The notes beneath the pieces are model-generated. The model saw only the letters and a list, made by a program, of their open reading frames with translations, searched no databases and was not told the origin of the DNA. DNA of 64,000 bases from Craspedostauros australis (Eukaryota; Bacillariophyta; Bacillariophyceae; Mastogloiales; Achnanthaceae). Position 1 is the stretch's first letter, and each line of letters opens with the position of its first letter. The stretch covers positions 2,130,785-2,194,784 of the forward strand of contig JAMXDE010000012.1 of NCBI GenBank assembly GCA_026770025.1, written 5' to 3'. The translations under genes and the position numbers were made by a program. Positions 23,175-32,799 of this stretch are shown here, piece after piece.

Positions 23175-24405
23175 ATGCAAACACCGCGGCGCAGCGAAGA
23201 ACAGCACCCAGACATGACCAGCAATAATCGATCTTCATCTTCCTTGGGGCTACCCGTACCCCAGGACGAACCATGCGACGACACCACATCGCGATCAGAA
23301 CTCAAGCGGCGCAGGGAGAAGCAGCGGAGATTGGATGTCCGGATGGCATTCGAGGAGCTATCGACTATCATCTCCCTCATTGATCCTGGCATGGTCAACA
23401 TCGATGCTGGGCGGAAACGACGGAAGAAGACAAGCGATCAGGACAACGCAAATCGTGTTGAAATTATTCATCGAGCTACAAAGATCATGCGGAGGCTGCA
23501 TCATGAAAATGAAGCAACCAAGCAGATGCTCACACAGATGAGGAACACGACGCATCACAGGTATACTGATGAAGGTGTAAGTTCTCCTTTCGCTCTGCGA
23601 AATCAAGGTTCTGGCCTCTCGCCAGGGAGCAATGAGGTTACTCTACCGGAAGCCGGCTTCGTGTCACAATCGTCATGTATCGTCCTATCGTGACAATCTC
23701 CACGCACCTGTGCCATCCTTCGTGGGCAACGGAAAAATGGGCTGTTTGTTGGGCACCGGCCAGGACATGTAGAAGGCGTGCACCTCATCAGAGCTCGCGG
23801 ACGCTCCGCCTCTCCAGAAGGATACCAGGCAGATGGCATGAATGAAGCAAGAGGAGTTTGCTGTCATCTTGCACAGTGTGGTATCCAATGCTCCGCGGTT
23901 GTTGCATCGATGGCTTTTCTCACCATCTCTTTGTTTTCTTCTGAATCGGACTTTGTCTCTCCCTCACAATCCCCTGGGTCCTCGAACACGTTGGTTACCT
24001 GATTCACATCATGGAGCACAGAAGGTTCTAGTAATGGTACCAACTTTGGCTCTGGTAGAGCAGCAGCAACAGCCACCTGTCGCAAAGGCTACGTACCCCA
24101 CGTACTACCAGAAACAAATGGTTCACCAGACCATGGTGCCCGACTACCCACAATACATCCACTCCCCAATTCTCGATCAGCACAACGTCTACAGCCCAAA
24201 CGGAGGTTCTTCCGCATGGGGAGAACCGCTGAGATCGCTCCCAGTGTCCATGTCAGCGCCTCACATCAACCTGGACGTTTCGAAGCGCACCAGCCACTCA
24301 TCGACGAAGCCAGCTGATGGCAACAATGCTACGGGCTTGATGGGATTTTTCAACAGTGCTGGCCATTTCGGGGGCGGTAGCGCAGGTGAAGGTGGTCGCT
24401 GTTGA
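23175..24405 (+). CDS. Basic helix-loop-helix transcription factor, probably 2 exons
   Basis: Exon 1 (from 23175) encodes a clear bHLH at residues about 41-120. The basic region KRRREKQRRLDVRMAF has the E-x-x-R-R needed for E-box contact. Helix 1 (FEELSTIISLID) is followed by a long basic loop (RKRRKKTSDQDNAN) and helix 2 (RVEIIHRATKIMRRLHHENE). I propose a donor GTAAGT after 23576 and an acceptor at 24021, both phase 0, so exon 2 is 24022-24405. That exon is Gln/Pro/Ser/Gly-rich with Tyr-containing stretches, as in activation regions. Total 261 aa. If the intron is not used, the frame stops at 23693 (172 aa), still with a complete bHLH. A second in-frame ATG at 23214 could also be the start. 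The DNA-binding call is firm; the 3' part of the model is not. Loops of this length are seen in stramenopile bHLHs. Confidence 0.65.
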
Positions 24406-24862
24406 CGCACCACATACCACTACATGTAGGAGAGCTTGTTCGGATCTCACTAACCCTAAACTCGTCCAGAACTTGTCTCGAAGTATCATAAATGCAAATT
24501 AATTCATCGCCAATGAATCTAAGAGCACGAAACGTAGCATGCTCATGCTTTATCGAGTCTTAGCACATGTTGGGCTTCGCTTGCCATTGCAAACTCTGCA
24601 GGAGCATGCTCTTGGAGTATTGGTACAGTGGCTTTGCTTATTCTACTCTTCTCTGCTCTGCTCGTAACATATTATACTTGACTTGACTTTATGTCACCCT
24701 CTCGTTCTTTCTTCACATCGTTGGTTCGTTCGAGAGATTAGAGTCTCACTTGGAATCAGTGGACTTATGGCCACCACCCGAGCATCCGTGCCCACCGCAA
24801 ACCTGATCCGTCGCAATTCTCCAAAACCCTTCATGATTCATGTTGATTGTTGTGTACTATTA
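24406..24862. other. Convergent spacer between bHLH and bZIP genes
   Basis: 457 bases separate two converging 3' ends. It contains a few GAGTA/TACTC words around 24620-24670 and no coding signal. Confidence 0.4.
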
Positions 24863-27800
24863 TCATGCTGTATCAAAAGAGAATGTCGAGTCAAGGGTGT
24901 CATCTGGCTGAGAAATCTGCAACACCTCTTCGAGATGGCGGCTGATTTCGGATAGATCATTTGTGCAGCTGACATCGCGCCGCGTTGTCGCCGATGACTG
25001 CGTTGATGCTTCGTCGGACCTCTTTGCCATCAAGCCACCACCATTCTTCGCATACCAATCATGATATCGTACTGCTTGACGCGGAGTCAGTACCTGGAGG
25101 AAGATGTGATCCTGCTTCAGCGATCCCGTGTAACTCTGGAACAGAATAGCGTGCTTGAGGCAATGGATCATTCTGATGGCTGTCGCGATTTTGGATCGCT
25201 GACTTTTGGTGGACGGTTGCCGCTGGAGCCTTTCGTTGTCATGCCCACAGTCCAATGATTGTATCCGAGATGAACGGAGCGATGGGTGGTAGGAAGGAAA
25301 TCAAGCACAGTGTGAGGTAATGTGTGCTCTTGCCCATGGACCACACTCCAATCGCAAGAACATGGAAACACAACACGTGCTGTGCGAGCGTCGGGAATCG
25401 CGTAACAGTCAGCAACCAAACAGAGTAGAGTATGACACACGACCATGAGCCGATCATCCCACGGAGAGCAACCAAAGCTTGTGATCAACAGACATCGTCG
25501 GCTCGAAGCTGGTGGACGATGGTCTACGAATCTGGCCGCTCTCCCCAGCTCGGTTTATCAACGTACTTTTCGGTCGTCGATACCATGCGCTCTTCCTGAT
25601 CCACGCTGATGCTCAATTCAAAGCAAGTCATGGGCCACATCTTGGCACTATCGAAAGCGCTTGCTGACTGGATGGCAGGCTTTGACCTGGTTCCAGCAGT
25701 CTGCTTCTTTTTCCCGTTGCTCCGACCGTCGCTCGATGGTTTCGCCTTTCTCTCTGCCTTTGGACCGTTCGCTATTTCGTCCCCTATCTGCTTTGAGCTA
25801 ACCTTCGTATTGATGGGATTTAAACCCCCGGACTTGCCCCCAGCAGAACTCCCACCCTCAGTCTTTTGGCGCTCTTCTTCGACATGCGCAAGCTTGCCAG
25901 CCACAAAGTAACTTTCCTGCTGCAACGTAACCCACAGCAAGAATCGTTGATGGGTTTGCAAAACCGCCCGGTTCAATGCATTCCACTGAAAGTCGATAAC
26001 AGCACGACGCACCGGGCAGTTAAATCCGTTGTCAACAATCTTCGATGTGAGACTCTGTTGCTCCATTACTGCGGTAGACGGTTGCCCTGGAGCACCAGTG
26101 CAGCTATGTGATCGTGCCTCTGGCTCCGACTCCAACTCAGAGATTTGCGCCCGCTTGCCAAACAAGGCCAGGCGGAGAGCTGTCAGGGATGAATTCATGA
26201 CTTTGATGCTCTGCCTTCTTTCCATTTCTAACTCTTGATATAGTGCATCGACTTGCTGCTCAAGCTTGAACAATCGCTCCTTCTTTCTCCGTCGAGACTT
26301 TCTTGCTGACTCACGATTGCGCTCCAGTCGCTTTGCACGTTTCTCTTCAGATTCAACAGCGTTTGATGATGATGCCGACGCAAGTAAGGATGAAGCAGCC
26401 TTATGATTGAGCTGATTCAAAGCTGCGGCAGCAGCTGCCGCAGCGGCTGAGTGATGAGTCGGTACAAAGAAGAATGGGTTTTGCACATGCGTCTGTGGAA
26501 ACGAGGTTGATGTTTTGCTGACCACATTCGTTGTCTGCCCAATCACACCTGTTAGGTTCGCTTGTGCCATACGTCCTGTCGTGAATGCAGTGCCAGGCAT
26601 GTGTTGTCCGTTTGTTGGTGCTGCTGTTGTGATACCTGCCGATGTTTGCGCCGACGTTGACGTTGGCGTTGATGCTGTGGCGGATGAGGTGGCAAATGCG
26701 CTCGTCTGTATGTTGGGCTGATAGGAGGATTGATAGTTACCAATGGTTGGTTGAGAATGGGATGTCGCCGTGGCGTCGTACATCGTTGCAATGGGATGCG
26801 TGACCACCGGTGCTGGTTGTGGTAGTGATGGCGCACGGATACGTTGTGGTTGTATGGTTTCTGCACTAGAGGTTGCATGTAGCAGGGACATGTCCATATG
26901 GTTTACAGCGTCCGTTTTTGAGGAGCTTGGTGCAACGAGCCTTTGATCATCGCCCGCTGATTCTTCCCGGACTGCGTTTGTTTGTGTTTGTGATGCATGC
27001 GATGCAAATACTGTTGGTGGGTGTTTGGCAGGCGGAGAGAAAGAGGACCCACCAGTCATGTGGCCATGTGACCCACCAGACTTCGATGATTGGGTTGGTT
27101 GGGACGGAGGCGAAATTGGCAACATGAGAGTTTCCTCGACCGGGCCAAGATCAGCTGCAGGTGATATCGGAGTGAGGCCATTGATAGATTGAAACGAATC
27201 TCGAGATACCATTTTTTCATCTTTGTACGGTTGCTGGGTGGTTGTTTGATTTTGAACGAAATTCGTGGATCTTTCCGCTGAAATGGTCCCCAAGAAGGGG
27301 ATCGAAGACGGGAAAATGGGAGCGGTTGAACTGCGACTTGTAAATGTAGAAGTGTTTTGCAATTTGGACGACGAGGGTTGCACCGCCTGTGACATTCGAG
27401 CGAGGTGTGGTTGTCGATGATATCTAGCTTCTGGATTTGGAGCGTACAGATGATGTAACTTCCCTGTTGCTGATCGATTTTGCAGAGAATCAGAACTCCT
27501 CGCTGCTGCCATCGAAGCAATCGATGATGAGCCGGATGGCATGGCCCGAGCCACGGCCGTAGACGTTGTGTGATAGTATTGGATCGCAGGTGTCGAGGGG
27601 GCAATCTTTCCGTTCTTGCGACCATCTGCATCGTCGTCGCTGTCATCGTCAGCTGAACCACGTGCGTTGAGCACACTGTTTGCATGATACTGGATGAAAT
27701 TGCCGCTTTCATTCCTGCCGATGCGTTGCACGTCGCTCCTCGTCGGCCCTGGCCCCAATGCTGTTTCCAATCCTGTCATGGTGCTATGTTGTAGAGCCGA

Positions 27801-28662
27801 TTGTTCATCGATCGAGGACACAAGCGGAGTTGCGCGAGATATTCCAAGGTGGCAAGTGAGAGGTTGAGTCTTGCTGACTGCGGGACCGTGCATCAAGGCC
27901 GGCGGATGCTGATATTGAATTGGCCGCATATCGTTTTGATGCTCCGAATGCAATCTCGATGCTTCAGCTGAGTCATTATCATCTGCTCCAAGAAAATAGG
28001 AAAGGATCTCGTCATCCTCTGTCTCAGATTTTTGCGGTGCGTTGCAATGCCGTTTGGTGAGAAGAGCACGTGTGACGGTGCGTTGCGATATGTTCGGCGT
28101 ACCACGCGTTGTCCGCAAGGAGGCAACAAAGACATGTGGTGAGGTTGGTAGATTCATGTTGCGCTGTGAGTGTGACACTCTATTGGCCTGAGACTCGCAG
28201 TATGTGTACTCTGCTGCAATTGTACGACTCCATCAAACAATAGTCCATGTCGTCTTCTATACTCGCATGGTGCTGCACAATCATGTACGATATTGTCAAT
28301 ATGGAACTGATACGTTGATACCAATGAAACACAAACAATGGCAGGGATCATTTCGAAGCATGCTCCTCCCCCTCGTTCAAGTCGGGAAATGCGCACGCAT
28401 CCACGCATCCACGCATTCACATACACTTGCTGTTGCGAAACTCAGGCCAAATTCGATTTCGGAAATGGATTGGATCCCTCACCTGTGGCAAGATCCCACG
28501 CCGCAGTCTTTCGAGGAAGACTTGATTGATGATTTGCACCACCTCTTGATCGCGCATGGCTTGGCAGTTGTGTTCCCATCGCAGCTTCGATTCCAACTTC
28601 TGTTGGCGAATCAACGAGAGATGACGGATTTGTTTGCGCTCGTTCCACAGGCTTCGAGGCAT
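24863..28662 (-). CDS. bZIP transcription factor with C-terminal extension, 3 exons
   Basis: Proposed exons 28662-28483, 28163-25567 and 25202-24863 give 1038 aa. Introns (319 and 364 nt) have donors GTGAGG and GTACGT, acceptors CAG and AAG, and consistent phases (0, then 2). The large second exon starts right after a CAG acceptor and has no ATG at its open-frame start, which argues for an upstream exon. Residues about 120-600 are low-complexity (Ser/Thr/Gln/Pro) with a poly-Ala run. The bZIP lies at about 666-710: basic region KRLERNRESARKSRRRKKER with N-x-x-x-A-R, then a short zipper (LFKLEQQVDALYQELEM). After it come NCPVRRAVIDFQWNALNRAV, LLWVTLQQESYF and a MWPMTCFELSISVDQEERM segment. Exon 3 supplies LTPRQAVRYHDWYAKN. 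I know this order from stramenopile bZIPs. Exon 1 (60 aa) is helical and basic, and its start Met is the least certain part. The first acceptor alternatives are few; the AAG acceptor of exon 3 is weak. Confidence 0.75.
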
Positions 28663-29660
28663 TTGGTGGTGTGGGAGTTGCTGGCATGTCTCCACTGTTC
28701 ATCTCGGACTGCGTGTCCATCTCTTGGTGTTGCGGCGCGGTGTACCGTAGTTCGGTTCAGCAAAGCAAAGCACCGCGCTGTGCCGCCAAAACTATTGATG
28801 CTACTCGTGCCTGTGATACTCGTACGCACAATACTTGCAGTTTGGTGCGCCCCGAGAGACGGTGAGAATGGTGATGGTGTTTGGGATGGTAGCTCGTACG
28901 AGCACGGTTAATCGTGTGCTACCTCGCAGTATCGTCTCGTCTCGCTACGGTCAGGTCGTACCCAGACTACTCTCGCCTTTGATCGCAGCAAGATAGAGGT
29001 ATGGCGCTCCAATTGAGACCTTGACTTTTACTCTGCGTTTCGTGCCTCCTCGTTATCACACACTGCGCGCATGTAACCCTGAATGCCACGGATGGCACCC
29101 GTACTGGTGCTCGCGAGGGAGCCTTCGGTGTGTCTGTTCTGTGGCTACTTGTACTCGTACATGAATAGAGTATGGTGATTGTGTTTGCGGTTGTGTTTGT
29201 ACAGGAACGTATGGTTGTTGTGCATGAGAATCATCTGTGGTTTTGGTTGCCGTCGTTTGCCCTCTCTCTCTCTGTGGTTTGTTGCGCGCTCTGGGGTAGG
29301 TTGTGCCAACGGTGTGTTGCGATTTGTGTCGCAGTGCTGCGATTGTTGTTGCTGAGCAAAGCGTGACTAAGATGGTGTACTCGTGATTCGTCCAGAACAC
29401 TCACTGGTGCGCCACCTCCGTTCGTGTGGCCAGGTCGTCCGTACAAATGTGTACCCAGACGCGAAACGCAGACGACACACCGCGAGTATGTGGATTCCGA
29501 CAGCGCTGCCCAGAGTAACTTGGCCCGCAATACCAATTCTCTATGTCTCTCGTACTTGGATGGCGGCACACAGTGATTCGGATGGAGAATGAGATACGGA
29601 ATGCAATGGCGGCGCAAGCATCTATTCATAAATCACGCATACTATGGCCCGCTTAAGATC
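28663..29660. other. Spacer between bZIP 5' end and prolyl hydroxylase 3' end
   Basis: No supported gene. It contains a 12-bp palindrome at 28892-28903 (GCTCGTACGAGC) and several TACTCGTAC words at about 28800-29165 and 29375. Open frames on either strand overlap and look like noise. Confidence 0.4.
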
Positions 29661-31268
29661 CTACTTATTCTTTTTTGCTTTGCTGGTCGCAGATTTCTTG
29701 GTCACATTCTTCACCTTTCTCCCGTCGCTCTCCTCCTTCTTCCACTTGCCTTGAACGTACTCGACGAGATACTGCGCTAATGCCAGGACGACAAGGACGG
29801 GGACGAAGATACACACTTTGTCGAAGTACAGCGGGCCGTTATCTGTCCCAAACGTGGTACAGAACCAGACGAAGAGGGTCGAAATGAATTGTGGAAGTCT
29901 TCCACCGCCCAACATTGCCACAAATGGCAGGACCATTCGTCGTGCTGTGGATATAGGAGTGGCGAAGACGTACTTTCGTGCCACATAGACTGGCTCATCA
30001 CTGGAGTTGGGCAGCATTGCATGGAGAGTGCTGAGATCAACATGCCGGTTGGCGTGGTCATTCGAGTTGTGATGGACAACTGCCATGCCTCTCTGGGGGC
30101 TGATTTTGATCGGCTCCTTGCCCGACGGGTACACAATCGGGCCACCTGCGTCGGATAGGAAGACGGTGATCGTCGCAATGGGCACTGTGGCGGAGCCCGA
30201 AGCATCACCACCGAAGGTGTCGTAGTGCGGCAACCAATGCCCCCCGGGCTCGACGCGGTCAACGACAAAGTCGCTAAAATGGGCCGTAGGGAATCCTGTC
30301 ACCTGCTCGATCCGTTCTTCGGATGCTTTCCTCGACTGGCTTTGCAGCATGCCCTCCCACAATATCAAACGGTCGACGCCCTTGCTTTTCTCGGGCTGAT
30401 CGTAGAGCTGGAGAAGATCTATGCCGCCAACACTGCTCGGTATTTTCGGCTGCAAAGCCTCCACCCGGTTTCGCACGTCGCGGACCTCATCGTCCGTCAG
30501 GAGGTTGTGGATGAGGTACAAGGTCGGTTCCGCTGGCTCAACGTCTTCAAAAAACGGCCTGTCCCCTGCTGCGTACAAGCGAACTCGGTCCGGCATCCCG
30601 TGGTTGACGATTTCTTCCTGTGTCATTCCGGCGTCGACCGTCGCGGTCGTTAGGACATTGGCAGAATTCAACGACACCATGATAACCGGAATGTCGATAT
30701 CCTTGGCCATCTGCAACTCTTGCTGGCCTGCGTCCATTCGGAAGATATCGTCAGGGCGTTTGTCATTCACGTTAACGACGAGCAGGGCAGCCGCGCCGCT
30801 AATCTTGGCAACTTCCGCCATCTGCACATACGATAGCACGCCTCCGTTGGTCATGACGACCATGTTCCCCTCCACCTCATCAGCGTTGAGAAGCTTTTGA
30901 GGCTCGCCAAGTCTCTCATCTCGATCTTCAGATCCTCCGTCAGCATCTACGCTTCCAGTGAGAGGTGAGGCCAGAATGGGCTTGCACTCAACCTCCAGAA
31001 GCGCTGCCTGATCGGTCTGCGGTCCAAAATAAGCAACTGACGCATCGAGCGCCGATATCACAGCTGAATTTCCCCACTCGAGCACAGCAGCTTCTACTTG
31101 CGTGCGGCGCGGAAAGTGCAAGTACGGCAGGGATGATAAATTTCCATCAGCAAACCGTTTGCTGCTGTTTGCGTGTTCGTCCTGAGCGGTCACGGCGTGC
31201 GGCGCCTGCATCAGCGACAAGTTCCATGCAAGGAAAGGGATTCCGAGCATCGGGGAGGAACACTTCAT
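29661..31268 (-). CDS. ER prolyl 4-hydroxylase (2OG-Fe(II) dioxygenase) with PA domain and KKxx tail
   Basis: 535 aa from the ATG at 31268, chosen because it begins a signal peptide (MKCSSPMLGIPFLAWNLSLM, cleavage near AVTAQ); the open frame continues upstream without support. A protease-associated (PA) domain covers about residues 90-190 (GNMVVMTNGGVLSYVQMAEV, AALLVVNVND, DIPVIMVSLN). The prolyl-4-hydroxylase catalytic domain covers about 260-440. Iron ligands are His348 and Asp350 (LPHYDTF) and His416 (STLHAMLP). The 2-oxoglutarate-binding Lys is about 432 (ARKYVFATP). A transmembrane helix lies at about 490-512 (VCIFVPVLVVLALAQYL). The last residues KKNK form a KKxx ER-retrieval signal. 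Role from the family: hydroxylation of proline in secretory proteins, in the ER lumen. It lies just downstream, on the same strand, of the giant secreted adhesin gene. PA plus P4H in one chain is uncommon in animals. Confidence 0.85.
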   Translation of the reverse strand: MKCSSPMLGIPFLAWNLSLMQAPHAVTAQDEHANSSKRFADGNLSSLPYLHFPRRTQVEAAVLEWGNSAVISALDASVAYFGPQTDQAALLEVECKPILASPLTGSVDADGGSEDRDERLGEPQKLLNADEVEGNMVVMTNGGVLSYVQMAEVAKISGAAALLVVNVNDKRPDDIFRMDAGQQELQMAKDIDIPVIMVSLNSANVLTTATVDAGMTQEEIVNHGMPDRVRLYAAGDRPFFEDVEPAEPTLYLIHNLLTDDEVRDVRNRVEALQPKIPSSVGGIDLLQLYDQPEKSKGVDRLILWEGMLQSQSRKASEERIEQVTGFPTAHFSDFVVDRVEPGGHWLPHYDTFGGDASGSATVPIATITVFLSDAGGPIVYPSGKEPIKISPQRGMAVVHHNSNDHANRHVDLSTLHAMLPNSSDEPVYVARKYVFATPISTARRMVLPFVAMLGGGRLPQFISTLFVWFCTTFGTDNGPLYFDKVCIFVPVLVVLALAQYLVEYVQGKWKKEESDGRKVKNVTKKSATSKAKKNK

Positions 31269-32524
31269 GATGCTCGTCGTCTGTCCTTGTCTGCACTCGT
31301 GCCCTCCGTACGTACTGCGAGTATGCCAGCAGTTCTCACCACCTCCGTCACCGGCTGCGCTGCCCAACTGAGCTGATTGAGATAGAAACGAGGAGGGCAG
31401 AGCGGAGCAAGGTATGGTTGAGTATGGTAGATTGTGCTCTACTTGTGTGGGTATGTCGCGGTACGGATGGGGTGCAGCACAGCAGTTTGTCAGGAATGAG
31501 AGCACCTCCGTCGCTCGTAACGGGCTCAACGTCGCTGGAGACGGGATGGTGTAACCTGCGATGTTGGGACCCTCTCTGGTGGGTCGACCTCGGCTTGGCT
31601 TTGGATGACGCCTCGCGGATGCGACAACTTGTGGTGTGTGCTTCGCGTCATCTGTGCGAATTCTCTGGAAGTCCTGCCTCCACGTGGATTTCACGCATGT
31701 GTTGGTCGGGTGACTCGATCGCGCGATCCTTGATCCACTCACAAACGAAGGCCAGACCAATGTCTGTATGTTCACACAAGAAGTTCGTGACATACGAAAA
31801 AGCAGGTATGAAAACACAATTCGCACGAGGTTTCGACACAATCTGCGAAAATGGCTCAACCCCCCAAAACGCAAGAAACAGAACACTCTCTTCCAGAATA
31901 CTACCATAAATTACTAAATTCATCGTACTACATGCGCTTTTTGGGCGTTCGCGAGTGAAAAATCCACAACGAGTTCGGGTATACGGGACTCAAATCAAAA
32001 GTGTTTGACAACAGTATATTACCAGTACTCCCGAAAGGCGAGAAGCATGCGTTTCAGCAGATCATCTCCACCAAAGCGTTTGGACATGGGACCCTCCTCC
32101 GGGTTGACACTGCCCTCTGCATTTCTCATCGCGCCATACACACATGCATAGTCGCATGGCACCCCGCCCATTGCATCCGCATGCGTGCTGGAGGCACGAA
32201 CTCCACACCTCGGACGAAGTGCGACTTTTCTACTCAACACGGAAATTATGCTAACGCTGAAGAATATGATGGTAACGTGTGAATTACGTGTACTCAAGAT
32301 CTGATCAAGATGACGCTGGGCTGTGCGTCATACTATGCTTGTGTTGAAAGGTGTTTTGGGTGTATTCACCTGCGCACGCGTGCAACGAATGGATGGTGTT
32401 GTCATGCGTGTGATGGCGGAACCAGGGTGTCTGCAGAGCTGCTGCTGTCTCCCGAAAGGGATCCTGGACTCCACGGGACTGTTCATCCTGTCGAATTCCA
32501 GCCTAAGCTGACGTGCTCTGCGGC
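31269..32524. other. Spacer between giant adhesin 3' end and prolyl hydroxylase
   Basis: About 1.26 kb. Open frames exist on both strands but carry no recognisable domain. It should hold the adhesin 3' UTR and the hydroxylase promoter. Confidence 0.4.
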
Positions 32525-32799
32525 TTACAGCAAGAGGTTGCCGTTGGTCAACATGTCTTGCAATGTCAAACTTCCAACACCTTCGATGCGTACGAGCAAT
32601 GAGCTTGCCAGCCCCGTTCCGTCAGGGTCGATGTAGACTTCGACGTCTCCGGTACCGGTTGGTCTCAGCTCGACGTACTTGTCAATCTCAGTTTCGGCGA
32701 ACTGAATGTCGAACCCGTTCAGAAGCTTTCCAAAGTTCAATTGGTCACCTTCGGCCGCATCGAAGTTTCTGATGGTGTCCGTGGCAGTCGGGGCCAACC
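32525..32799 (-). other. C-terminal domain resembling bacterial type I secretion target domain
   Basis: The last about 90 residues read DTIRNFDAAEGDQLNFGKLL, then YVELRPTGTGDVEVYIDPDG, then SLTLQDMLTNGNLLL and stop. The order (DxIxNFDxxxGDxL, a beta-rich stretch with a D-x-D-G-x-G, then a hydrophobic L-rich end) is that of the VCA0849-type C-terminal target domain of bacterial RTX adhesins. In bacteria this part is recognised by the type I secretion machinery; no such machinery is expected in a eukaryote. Confidence 0.7.

Noticed and set aside
22462-23217. 251-codon plus-strand frame upstream of the bHLH gene
   Set aside because: It overlaps the bHLH start in another frame, has repetitive GGTATGG-derived text at its start and no recognisable domain; more likely 5' UTR and promoter.
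28204-28911. 235-codon plus-strand frame
   Set aside because: It lies antisense to the proposed bZIP exon 1 and its first intron; composition is not protein-like.
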